64,000 bases of DNA from Nilaparvata lugens (Eukaryota; Arthropoda; Insecta; Hemiptera; Delphacidae): assembly GCF_014356525.2 (NCBI RefSeq), contig NC_052508.1, forward strand, positions 37,897,113-37,961,112. Direction: 5' to 3'. Each line of letters opens with the position of its first letter. The stretch's first letter is position 1. Made by a program: the position numbers and the translations under genes. The notes under the pieces are model-generated. The model was not told the origin of the DNA. It was given only the letters and a program-made list of their open reading frames with translations, and made no database searches. Shown here piece by piece: positions 61,601 through 64,000 of this stretch.

Positions 61601-61922
61601 CCTATCCCGTACGTGTATAAGCAAATTCTTTCCTATCATTATAGACGAGCATTCTATCCTAGTCTCTGAGAATTCTATTGAGAAGGAAGAGATTTTATAC
61701 AACTGAATTATAATTGCTGATTTGTTAATTGCTTATCATGGTATACTTTACTCAGTTACTGAGTTCAAATTATGCTTTTGGGTTGAAAGACTATTGTCGA
61801 GCCGGCTGAGGCTAGTTGTAAGAAGTTAGCAAATTCATCACCCTCTCACCTGAAGTGATCTTCAGCTGGGTTCTTTACAGTGCAACTATTCAGAATCCAT
61901 AGGTCAGCATCCATTTTGGATT
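19447..61922 (-). CDS. CDKAL1: CDKAL1, tRNA-t6A37 methylthiotransferase (8 exons; 5' end beyond window)
   Basis: Seen: eight minus-strand exons (61850-61922, 60716-60873, 59868-60056, 59441-59643, 36999-37144, 36264-36444, 34446-34592, 19447-19677) with AG acceptors and GT donors join in one open frame of about 441 codons. Order: second half of the MTTase domain with two of its three cluster cysteines (NSCTVKN, AGCVPQ), a radical-SAM CxxxCxxC loop (CLNQCTYC), the rest of the SAM barrel, a TRAM-like region and a C-terminal hydrophobic segment. Known for the family: adds a methylthio group to t6A37 of tRNA-Lys(UUU) using two [4Fe-4S] clusters and S-adenosylmethionine; animal CDKAL1 is tail-anchored in the ER. 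Inferred: functional gene, since no stop or frameshift is seen. About 100 N-terminal residues, including the first cluster cysteine, must lie past 64 kb. Introns of 22.3 and 14.8 kb are filled with transposons. Confidence 0.95.
19935..20291. mobile_element. MITE with TACCATAGA ends, copy A
   Basis: The left end taccatagaagagggatagc and the right end gctatattttctctatggt are inverted copies, continuing inward through atatcccatg and ggcgtttatgttcc / ggaacatgaaagacc. The same family occurs at 34932-35202. Non-coding. Confidence 0.8.
20455..21682. repeat. Dispersed repeat X, copy A (interrupted)
   Basis: Matches 31871-32545 in the opposite orientation: the ends ctggcttacattgagcatac and accataatttgtatattatg-type sequence are shared, as is the middle aacgcgcgcttataaaatcg. 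Copy A is split by the TA-flanked element at 20829-21582; copy B carries a different insert of about 200 bp near 32010-32220. The ORF at 20564-20845 is not supported as a gene. Confidence 0.8.
20829..21582. mobile_element. TA-flanked TIR element (754 bp) nested in repeat X
   Basis: The ends CTGTTCACCGCTCATAACTT and CTGTTCGCCGCTCGTAACTT (inverted) lie between TA dinucleotides at 20827-20828 and 21583-21584. The uninterrupted site survives in copy B at 31967-31968. A shorter relative is at 35892-36223. No transposase. Tc1/mariner-type by end structure. Confidence 0.85.
21970..22150. mobile_element. Foldback MITE, third copy of the 9213 family
   Basis: Shares aacataacttatcataca, gatgaacatatgtgttt and attaacattttgttaataac with 9213-9377, and ends ttaggtgtaaacgcagtt. 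The ends are more diverged than in the two MULE-borne copies. Confidence 0.75.
22151..22753. other. No feature recognised
   Basis: AT-rich intron sequence without coding or repeat structure I can identify. Confidence 0.4.
22754..22870. repeat. (TA)n microsatellite
   Basis: About 115 bp of alternating TA with a few C and TT interruptions, directly at the 3' end of the minus-strand LINE. Confidence 0.9.
24631..25395 (+). mobile_element. Solo-LTR-like insertion inside the LINE
   Basis: A 765-bp non-coding block starts TGTGTCACCTGGTC and ends CCCCTTACA (TG...CA ends). It interrupts the LINE frame between PQIDLPLNL (25404 side) and [12 protein letters not shown] (24628 side). A TATA-like AGTATAAAAATAA at 25015 fits an LTR promoter on the plus strand. 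The target duplication is unclear (CCAA versus ACAA), so the class is a guess. Confidence 0.5.
25695..25994 (+). mobile_element. SINE-like element in LINE ORF2 with 12-bp duplication
   Basis: A 300-bp insert flanked by AATCCTCCTTGT at 25683-25694 and 25995-26006. It starts ggttgccatggagaaaattg and ends gataaaagccataagag followed by (TAAA)n. When removed, the LINE frame reads [14 protein letters not shown] without a break. No Pol III boxes convincingly seen; it could be a short LINE 3' end instead of a SINE. Confidence 0.8.
27225..27415. repeat. Minisatellite, ~4 units of ~59 bp
   Basis: Repeated core aatccagtagtggaagatcg followed by agtccaagtggaga. Long ORFs on both strands here come from the repeat and have no other support. 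Confidence 0.82.
27416..28685. other. No gene recognised between LINE ORF2 and ORF1
   Basis: AT-rich, with an AAGAAG tract at 27780-27850. It may be an old insertion between ORF1 and ORF2 of the minus-strand LINE or unrelated sequence; no ends found. Confidence 0.4.
28686..29395 (-). pseudogene. LINE ORF1 (L1-type: coiled coil, RRM, C-terminal domain), broken
   Basis: A plausible start Met at 29395 ([20 protein letters not shown]) is followed by a frameshift near 29223. Then come a coiled coil ([20 protein letters not shown]), the RRM-like [20 protein letters not shown] and, past one TGA at 28950, [20 protein letters not shown] with [16 protein letters not shown]. This is the trimeric RNA-binding ORF1 layout of L1-type elements. 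Orientation and spacing suggest it belonged to the LINE at 22.9-27.0 kb, although 1.7 kb of unexplained sequence separates them. Confidence 0.75.
29600..31125 (+). pseudogene. Degenerate protein-coding relic, unknown family
   Basis: Two short ORFs (30386-30613, 30888-31121) and fragments between them look coding but are broken. The second holds [18 protein letters not shown] then [20 protein letters not shown], which reminds me of a (V)DVxFDxYxxxSIKxxER motif seen in insect transposon-associated proteins. I cannot name the family; no intact domain. Confidence 0.3.
31126..31870. other. No feature recognised
   Basis: AT-rich intron sequence; nothing conserved seen. Confidence 0.4.
31871..32545. 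repeat. Dispersed repeat X, copy B (inverted relative to copy A)
   Basis: Complement of 20455-21682 without the 754-bp insert: gaccgaaaatacataagata spans the empty site. It carries its own extra stretch of about 200 bp, 32010-32220, between GCAAAGACT and ATTCGAG. Confidence 0.8.
33263..33924 (+). mobile_element. PIF/Harbinger-like element with MADF remnant
   Basis: A 662-bp element flanked by TAA at 33260-33262 and 33925-33927. The ends GGTGGGCCGACCACTAGAAC and, inverted, GGGTAACCGTCCACTGGAAC match at about 17 of 23 positions and lead into a shared ACCGT. A 3-bp TAA/TTA target is the mark of the PIF/Harbinger group. Inside is a broken MADF coding exon. Confidence 0.72.
33526..33690 (+). pseudogene. 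MADF-domain (Myb/SANT-like) fragment
   Basis: Starts [20 protein letters not shown], then after a one-base shift near 33598 continues [20 protein letters not shown]. The LI-LV-LW-W-IA spacing is that of MADF domains, which accompany Harbinger transposases as DNA-binding partners. No splice donor or later exon is recognised. Confidence 0.65.
34446..34592 (-). CDS. CDKAL1: CDKAL1 exon: linker and TRAM-domain start
   Basis: 147 nt (49 codons) with acceptor gatag and donor CAG|gtaag. It starts [16 protein letters not shown] and continues [20 protein letters not shown], the beginning of the TRAM region. The acceptor is weak (tgttcgatag), but the reading frame and homology fix it. The following intron is 14.8 kb and holds a nested LINE and several small DNA elements. 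Confidence 0.92.
34932..35202. mobile_element. MITE with TACCATAGA ends, copy B
   Basis: The ends taccatagagaaacaaaa and ttgtttctctatggta are inverted copies, with atatcccatgg, gcgtttatgtcgcaa and their complements further in. Same family as 19935-20291. Confidence 0.82.
35345..35760 (+). repeat. Dispersed repeat (tagttctgtgaacagtagacct family)
   Basis: Starts actagtagttctgtgaacag and ends cttcgttcggtcaataac. Related to 17155-17760, with an internal deletion. Confidence 0.75.
35892..36223. mobile_element. Shorter relative of the TA-flanked element at 20829
   Basis: The ends tccaccgctcgtaagttggc and gccaacttacgagcggtgga are inverted. Internal sequence (cgtcaataacatggcgccac, ggcactggagagccag) matches the 20829-21582 element with a large internal deletion. 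It sits 40 bp from a CDKAL1 exon (36264). Confidence 0.8.
36264..36444 (-). CDS. CDKAL1: CDKAL1 exon: radical-SAM barrel end
   Basis: 181 nt with acceptor actgcag and donor GAG|gtatc. It encodes [20 protein letters not shown] and, near its end, [19 protein letters not shown]. Both are signature segments of methylthiotransferases. One base completes the split Lys codon and the exon ends in phase 0. Confidence 0.95.
36605..36783. mobile_element. Small foldback MITE in a CDKAL1 intron
   Basis: The left arm ggattcacacacaacagtga and the right arm tcactgttgtgtgcgaatcc surround a ggccgag-containing loop. Arms are about 45 bp. Confidence 0.75.
36999..37144 (-). CDS. CDKAL1: CDKAL1 exon: radical-SAM barrel
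   Basis: 146 nt with acceptor gttgcag and donor AAAAA|gtaatt. It encodes [20 protein letters not shown], then [20 protein letters not shown] and VVDYLQKK. It continues directly from the exon ending at 59441, with no missing residues relative to the family. It ends with two bases of a Lys codon. Confidence 0.95.
37145..38199. other. Intron sequence, no gene recognised
   Basis: Contains a 36-bp scrap of the tagttctgtgaacagtagacct family at about 37540-37575; otherwise nothing identified. Confidence 0.4.
38200..38600. repeat. Two diverged direct copies of a ~190-bp unit
   Basis: Both contain ttcaagtgatagtt, then ttattatgcaattttacagg and taaggagtatttcag/taaggagtattttag. They are about 75% alike by eye. 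Confidence 0.7.
39173..40029. repeat. Large imperfect palindrome (~420-bp arms)
   Basis: The left arm begins tttcaagaaaatcacaaaaa and the right arm ends ttttttgcgattttctcgaa; all landmarks between (cattttcgccattt, atttgatcgaaattgttcat, aataaactttctactggtga, ttgggacagaacatttc, ccatgagattta) recur inverted. The centre is near 39605 in a short TTTTAGTTGA loop. Arms are about 85-90% complementary by eye. No coding. Confidence 0.88.
40075..40220. repeat. ~145-bp repeat, inverted copy at 53938-54062
   Basis: Contains ttacattagaaatggggga and ccgagaagactgcagttttg; 53938-54062 is the complement with very few changes. The ORF at 40100-40312 is part of it and not supported as a gene. Confidence 0.8.
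40471..40552. repeat. (TA)n microsatellite
   Basis: About 80 bp of alternating AT with three TAATAT interruptions. Confidence 0.9.
40901..40909. repeat. Target-site duplication, left of MULE copy 2
   Basis: CATTGAAAG, repeated exactly at 52805-52813. Different from the copy 1 duplication. Confidence 0.85.
40910..41268. repeat. Left terminal inverted repeat of MULE copy 2
   Basis: Same subrepeat array as 8398-8742 with one more outer unit (cacagagacaagttctcaca), which makes it closer to the right ends. Pairs with 52423-52804. Confidence 0.87.
41733..41886. mobile_element. Foldback MITE inside MULE copy 2
   Basis: Same insertion as 9213-9377 in copy 1, so it was present before the copies separated. 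A short deletion removes gactctatagattctat-type sequence at its left. Confidence 0.8.
41890..42081 (+). CDS. Short ORF, counterpart of 9381-9572
   Basis: 63 codons with three amino-acid changes from the copy 1 ORF. No domain recognised; may be a chance ORF. Confidence 0.2.
   Translation: MPRFIMAFRVTDDNVNEKLHFPHKIFPIENLTDCCSTSVSTCYKMKIPVKNKKCHLIIPKSSF
43588..43613. repeat. (GA)n microsatellite at the cargo junction
   Basis: About 13 GA units. Homology to copy 1 stops here and gag coding starts at once on its right side. Confidence 0.9.
43614..44319 (+). pseudogene. Gypsy-type gag, N-terminally truncated
   Basis: Coding is readable from the edge of the (GA)n tract ([20 protein letters not shown]), before the first Met at 43675, so the N-terminus is cut. 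A helical capsid-like region follows ([20 protein letters not shown]), then two zinc knuckles: C-x2-C-x4-H-x5-C (CQRCGYKKH...C) and C-x2-C-x4-H-x3-C ([13 protein letters not shown]), the second one residue short of the usual spacing. The end overlaps the next frame by 61 nt. Confidence 0.85.
44259..46954 (+). pseudogene. Gypsy-type pol: protease, RT, RNase H, integrase (one frameshift)
   Basis: Frame -1 to gag. Protease [15 protein letters not shown] start [19 protein letters not shown]; a one-base shift in a T run at 45056-45061; then [12 protein letters not shown] and [11 protein letters not shown] (catalytic LDD), RNase [17 protein letters not shown], integrase H-H-C-C zinc site (ending CSNCAIC) and the D,D,E core ([28 protein letters not shown]). 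Apart from the T-run shift the 630 codons from RT to integrase are open. No LTR, primer-binding site or env is seen on either side; 46955-47085 is unassigned sequence before MULE homology resumes. Confidence 0.9.
48174..48185. repeat. Target-site duplication, left of RTE element
   Basis: GATTCTATTCTG, repeated at 51466-51477. The uninterrupted site is present in MULE copy 1 at about 17539-17550. Confidence 0.95.
48186..51465 (+). mobile_element. Full-length RTE-type LINE, 3280 bp, 12-bp target duplication
   Basis: About 240 bp of 5' leader (starts ggccgctctgtttcgacatc, includes tggtcctccaggttgggggt) is followed by one long ORF and a very short 3' end with a GAAGAA tail. It lies in the same dispersed repeat as copy 1 17155-17760. 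All parts of an autonomous RTE element appear present. Confidence 0.93.
48429..51452 (+). CDS. RTE-type ORF2: endonuclease and reverse transcriptase, intact
   Basis: 1007 codons open from TTG at 48429; no good ATG precedes the endonuclease (the first ATG in frame is inside it), so initiation may be non-AUG, coupled to an upstream reading, or the start is lost. AP-endonuclease motifs: [57 protein letters not shown] and [11 protein letters not shown] motifs: [26 protein letters not shown] and [10 protein letters not shown] (catalytic YADD). C-terminus: [34 protein letters not shown] and [11 protein letters not shown]. Known role: target-primed reverse transcription. No inactivating change seen, so possibly still active. 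Antisense to CDKAL1. Confidence 0.93.
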   Translation: MGEVLTALHHKNSLLRKPTQQPRTDRISGKTKRQAKKSNDLVFGTWNVRTMLRAGKMNEIAEEILKYKFDLVALQEVRWKGQGRIDKSNYSLLYSGPEQRTGMFGTGFIVAKKLRGALMEFEALNERMCRVRLKGKFRNVSVLSVHAPTNEKNIAEKEVFYEQLEEVCAEISKYDQLIVMGDFNAQIGKESYLQQVAGKYTLHEKTNENGFLLGQFTIRNDMQIRSTQFPHKSIHLGTWKSPDATTINQIDHVIVDSRNASSIIDVRSCRGPNCDSDHFIVKVVVRQRLSMLAGKQKVVPIRWDVEKLKSERVRSEYLRLIQAKTLSSSEADGVEEVWTKLANGLKEAANEAIGQKRWKRNEGWYDNECREAIREKNEARSRMIQRETRRNYEDYKEKRRIANRTCRTKKREALNKQLEEIESLYKQNETKKFYRAMERINKEYRPRIISCKDKRGRVLNGEDNIMERWAEHFRELLTVTDINEENVHEGTGEPLSIEAEFVAGPTLEETEMAVKHLKNGKAGGQDNISAEMIKYGGDDTVKRIHELISMIWRDETMPQDWNIGIICPIYKKGDKLDCNNYRGITLLSVAYKVLSSILNNRIKAYTEQVLGEYQCGFRPERATADQIFTIRQIAEKFYEHDLDLHILFIDFKQAFDSIVRSELWKTLEQYALPKKLINLAKMTMSRTAAMVKIGNRRSSTFEFNTGVKQGDGLSAILFNIALHRAIEGLDRGNIFHRMYQVCAYADDVAIIARRKDVLQETYLLLEREANKIGLIVNERKTRYMKISSSQARRVPQNLRIGNKIFQGVRNFSYLGVELNNENKMGYSIKQRVLAGNRAYFSNMKLLKNRLICRNTKLKIYESLIRPVVTYGCESWTLTKEDKNHLGVFERKILRKIYGPVKEGEEWRRRTNSELEALMKGRNILKFIKAQRLRWFGHICRMNENRMPKIIFKERLHSRRKIGRPRIRWEDEVRDDLQKMGYRGWRQLTEDREAWRAVVEAAKAHIGL
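51478..52422. other. MULE copy 2 right interior, no gene recognised
   Basis: Matches 17551-18560 of copy 1; consists of the end of the tagttctrtgaacagta repeat family and AT-rich sequence. Confidence 0.6.
52423..52804. repeat. Right terminal inverted repeat of MULE copy 2
   Basis: The unit CTTGTCTCTGTGAGACTCAC occurs three times in a row at about 52608-52675, against once in copy 1. Ends gaacttgtctctgtgatacg then GACC. Confidence 0.88.
52805..52813. repeat. Target-site duplication, right of MULE copy 2
   Basis: CATTGAAAG, identical to 40901-40909. Confidence 0.85.
53202..53483 (-). pseudogene. LINE ORF1 C-terminal fragment (FP_C-like domain)
   Basis: 93 codons: [20 protein letters not shown], then [20 protein letters not shown] and [20 protein letters not shown]. 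The layout (IGF, YVNExLT, AR-L, W/YV-V, GNVKIR) fits the C-terminal domain shared by insect CR1/Jockey-type ORF1 proteins and the FP protein family. Open but isolated: no ORF2 follows on this strand, and the neighbouring LINE at 54 kb runs the other way. Confidence 0.6.
53694..53930 (-). repeat. Dispersed repeat (tagttctgtgaacagt family), inverted end piece
   Basis: Complement of the 3' part of the family: aggtctatgttttaactcag, gtctgtctgtatgtaatgc and gtgtcgatgtatacacaagg correspond to the end of 62185-62930. Confidence 0.65.
53938..54062. repeat. ~125-bp repeat, inverted copy of 40075-40220
   Basis: gagaaaggagacacagtctc and neighbours are the complement of the 40-kb copy. It may be part of the 5' UTR of the LINE that follows. 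Confidence 0.75.
56161..56169. repeat. Target-site duplication, left of TIR element
   Basis: GTGTTGATG, repeated at 57867-57875; one copy fits the LINE frame (GSRVDVIYTD). Confidence 0.92.
56170..57866. mobile_element. TIR DNA element (1.7 kb) inside LINE RT, 9-bp duplication
   Basis: The left end CAAAGTTAGTAGACAGAAGG and the inverted right end CAACGTTAGCAGACAGAAGG match at 21 of 23 positions (both continue TTG). A 9-bp duplication suggests a Mutator-type element. Internal near-repeats gtgggggaactgcagccgtg and gtgggggaacgccagcgtga occur at about 56230 and 56530. Encodes no transposase; about 730 bp of it is a further nested LINE piece. Confidence 0.85.
56646..57372 (-). pseudogene. 5'-truncated LINE nested in the TIR element
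   Basis: On the minus strand: [17 protein letters not shown] just before 57301, then [20 protein letters not shown] and [20 protein letters not shown], the post-RT region of a Jockey/CR1-type ORF2. A 3' UTR follows, ending in a poly-A run (Ts at 56646-56655 on plus). Confidence 0.75.
59441..59643 (-). CDS. CDKAL1: CDKAL1 exon: radical-SAM barrel
   Basis: 203 nt with acceptor tttcag and donor GGAG|gtgag. It encodes [20 protein letters not shown], then [20 protein letters not shown] and ends [12 protein letters not shown], a hallmark stretch of the family. It ends on a codon boundary and is followed by the 22.3-kb intron that holds MULE copy 2 and a LINE. Confidence 0.95.
59868..60056 (-). CDS. 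CDKAL1: CDKAL1 exon: radical-SAM cysteine loop
   Basis: 189 nt with acceptor tttcag and donor CCTG|gtttg. It encodes [19 protein letters not shown], then [18 protein letters not shown] and the CxxxCxxC motif CLNQCTYC, followed by [14 protein letters not shown]. The three cysteines bind the [4Fe-4S] cluster that reduces S-adenosylmethionine. Phase matches both neighbours (two bases in, one base out). Confidence 0.95.
60716..60873 (-). CDS. CDKAL1: CDKAL1 exon: MTTase domain, third cluster cysteine
   Basis: 158 nt with acceptor gcgcag and donor AAAG|gtttg. It encodes [20 protein letters not shown] followed by the strongly conserved [18 protein letters not shown] segment. The cysteine of AGCVPQ is the third ligand of the auxiliary cluster. 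An ATG a few codons upstream in the same frame is intronic, because the acceptor and the split Arg codon fix the boundary. The exon ends with one base of a Gly codon. Confidence 0.94.
61850..61922 (-). CDS. CDKAL1: CDKAL1 exon: MTTase domain, second cluster cysteine
   Basis: 73 nt. Acceptor is tttcag (61929-61923 side), donor is CAG|gtgag at 61849-61845. It encodes [20 protein letters not shown], near-identical to the animal CDKAL1 MTTase segment; the cysteine in NSCTVKN is a cluster ligand. It begins with two bases of a split codon and ends with AG, completed by the A of the next exon (Arg). It is the most 5' exon I can find; the 2 kb to its right is repeat DNA. Confidence 0.93.
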
Positions 61923-62184
61923 CTGAAATTAAACAAATAGATATTCAAGCATAGAATTAATATAAGCTTGTAATTTTACATTGAATACTGACTTATAATT
62001 ATTTTTCAAACAGCTTTAGTCGAGTAGCAACTTTTATCATAATAGTAACATTATTCAAGGCTGGCACTATCGTCAATTTTACAATAAATTTTTCACCTTT
62101 CAACTTACGTATTTTTTAAACTTGAAAAAAGTATAGAGATTTAACACTTTAATTCATGTAAAAGAGCGAATTGTGTGAGATATA

Positions 62185-63358
62185 ACTAGTTGTTCTGTGA
62201 ACAGTACACCTCGCGAAGTTATAGAATGCCATGCCCTACGGAGAATGGCAACGTTGCTGAGTAGTCTGTTAACTGGACAGCCCGAGTTGAAGGCAGTAAA
62301 AAATCAAGAGAAAAGTAGTCATGTCAAATAGTCATTTTAATCATGATTGAATGTCACAAGAACCAATCATTCTTTTCAAAAAAGTCTTCTCTGATTGGTT
62401 CTCGTGGCATTTAATCATGATTAAAATTTAACAAGCTTTTGTGCAACCGGGTCCAAGTTGCATTGAGTTTTAAACTTCATCCACTTGAGCGCTGATTAAT
62501 TTCATTGATTCTATAGTCTGATTTTTCCTATGCCCAAAAGTAGATGATGTAATAGTAATGTTAGATCATTATGAATTATAAAAAGTAAGTATTTGTAAGT
62601 AAATTTTCAATGTTCTAATCATTTTAAAAGTTTATTGTTTTCTAAAAAGAAGTTAAAGGTGATTTCTAAGGATGGATACTTATTCCATTTTATTTCTAGT
62701 GATATTAGAGCATAGAAGAAATTCATTCTCCTTTATACTTTCCGTAAAATACAAAATTGAGAAAAACAATTTACACATACATCAACGCATTCAATAAGGT
62801 ACATCCTTGGCAAATCCCATACAAATTTTTGTCCCAAAATGCGTCACATACATACATACAGACAAAAGCAAATCCGGTCAAGATAAAACGTAGACCCCAC
62901 TACGCTCGGTGACTCTCACAACCGACTGGTATCTGTCATTGACGAGTAACTTGTTTCAAAACGTTGAGTCTCTAGGAGGAAAAAAGCTTCTTTTCACGAG
63001 ACGAGGACTGTAATGTGATACTTATTCCATTTTATTTCTAGTGATATTAGAGCATAGAAGAAATTCATTCTCCTTTATACTTTCCGTAAAATACAAAATT
63101 GAGAAAAACAATTTACACATACATCAACGCATTCAATAAGGTACATCCTTGGCAAATCCCATACAAATTTTTGTCCCAAAATGCGTCACATACATACATA
63201 CAGACAAAAGCAAATCCGGTCAAGATAAAACGTAGACCCCACTACGCTCGGTGACTCTCACAACCGACTGGTATCTGTCATTGACGAGTAACTTGTTTCA
63301 AAACGTTGAGTCTCTAGGAGGAAAAAAGCTTCTTTTCACGAGACGAGGACTGTAATGT
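62185..63358 (+). repeat. Dispersed repeat with exact tandem duplication of its end
   Basis: Starts taactagttgttctgtgaac; same family as 17155-17760. Units 62675-63016 and 63017-63358 (342 bp each) appear identical, both ending ggactgtaatgt. No coding. Confidence 0.85.
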
Positions 63359-63930
63359 GATAATGTAAGTATTCATTTTCAAGAAATGACTTAGTCCTTT
63401 TTTTAATAGAGATTTCTGAACTTTGAAAAATATACAAAAGCAAGAGGGTTCAAGAATCTCAAAAAATCTTATAATAACTGCGATTAGTGGAGTAATAGTC
63501 TAATCAGACAAAACAGAAACATGTATGAGCATACAAGTCAGATACAAAAGCAGTTAACCCTCCATTGGTTGAAAAATAAAAACGTTATTCTTTTCTATTG
63601 GTCGACGGGTGAGCGCAGCGCTCACTTTCATATCATTTTCGGCCTAGTTTGTGCCGAAATTTAAAATCATTTTTTCAAAATTATAACTTCTCCAAGATAA
63701 TTTTTATTAGAGTGCTGGATTAACTTGTGATTCTCACGGTATTGGAGTAGATTCATGATATAATTCAGCACATTACGTAATTAAATTCTAATATTTCCTC
63801 TATAGTCCAGTCAATATAGACATAAAAAAGGGGGTGTGCTTGCAATTTATATTGTAGTTCTGATTTTTTAATATATTATTTGGGTACATAAGAGAAGTCC
63901 AGAACCAATTTCTTCAAGCAAAGTTTCCTT
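63359..63930. other. No feature recognised
   Basis: AT-rich sequence. The expected first CDKAL1 exon or exons are not found here or anywhere between 61923 and 64000. Confidence 0.45.
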
Positions 63931-63937
63931 GTGCTAG

Positions 63938-64000
63938 ATACAGGATGGCCCAAAAACCTCGTCATTTTCGGCTCATTTTCCAGTTATCAACTATTTCTGC
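63938..64000 (+). mobile_element. Possible start of a DNA element running off the window
   Basis: tacaggatggcccaaaaacc followed by tcgtcattttcgg resembles a TA-flanked element end (CAGG-type). The other end is not in the window. Confidence 0.25.

Noticed and set aside
61923..64000. First CDKAL1 exon with the WGCSHN cysteine
   Set aside because: I looked for it on the minus strand and found only repeat DNA; it must lie beyond the window.
1..64000. CRISPR array, tRNA or rRNA genes
   Set aside because: Tandem repeats here lack the spacer pattern of CRISPR, and no cloverleaf or rRNA signature was seen by eye; a tRNA scan was not possible.

Overview
The window looks like a piece of an arthropod nuclear genome, most likely a hemipteran insect. 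That is an inference from the AT-rich composition, the spliced animal gene, the dense mix of LINE, Gypsy, Mutator-like, mariner-like and Harbinger-like elements, and microsatellites such as (GA)n, (TA)n and AATA/AATC tails. There are no operons, no prokaryotic genes, no CRISPR array and no RNA gene that I can support.

Only one host gene can be read with confidence. The minus strand carries CDKAL1, the tRNA-t6A37 methylthiotransferase. Eight consecutive coding exons are visible (61922 down to the stop codon at 19447). They join in phase through GT-AG introns into about 441 codons that run without a gap from the middle of the N-terminal MTTase domain to a hydrophobic C-terminal tail anchor. The first coding exon or exons lie beyond the right edge. 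Five introns are short (0.2-1.7 kb). Two are swollen by transposons (about 22.3 kb and 14.8 kb).

The rest is mobile DNA. The dominant structure is a very large Mutator-like (MULE) DNA transposon present twice in the same orientation: copy 1 at about 8.4-18.9 kb, just past the 3' end of CDKAL1, and copy 2 at about 40.9-52.8 kb, inside the largest intron. Both have about 350-bp terminal inverted repeats built from a CACAGAGACAAG-type subrepeat. Each copy has its own 9-bp target-site duplication, so they are independent insertions and not a segmental duplication. Copy 1 keeps a FLYWCH zinc-finger exon typical of MULE transposases. Copy 2 has lost it. Each carries different cargo: copy 1 a LINE 3' fragment and a mariner-like element with about 560-bp inverted repeats; copy 2 a Gypsy-type gag-pol without visible LTRs and an apparently intact RTE-type retrotransposon (1007 codons) flanked by a 12-bp duplication.

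Layout: 0-1.7 kb, a broken YqaJ-type nuclease gene with an inverted partial copy; 2.0-3.0 kb, three tandem 326-bp units; 3.0-8.1 kb, LINE/RTE remnants and foldbacks; 8.4-18.9 kb, MULE copy 1; 19.2-19.7 kb, last CDKAL1 exon; 19.9-34.4 kb, intron with MITEs, a minus-strand LINE holding a nested SINE and an LTR-like insert, and a Harbinger-like element; 34.4-37.1 kb, three CDKAL1 exons; 39.2-40.0 kb, a large palindrome; 40.9-52.8 kb, MULE copy 2; 53.2-59.4 kb, an ORF1 fragment and a plus-strand LINE split by a TIR element that itself holds a LINE fragment; 59.4-61.9 kb, four CDKAL1 exons; 62.2-63.4 kb, a dispersed repeat with an exact 342-bp tandem duplication.
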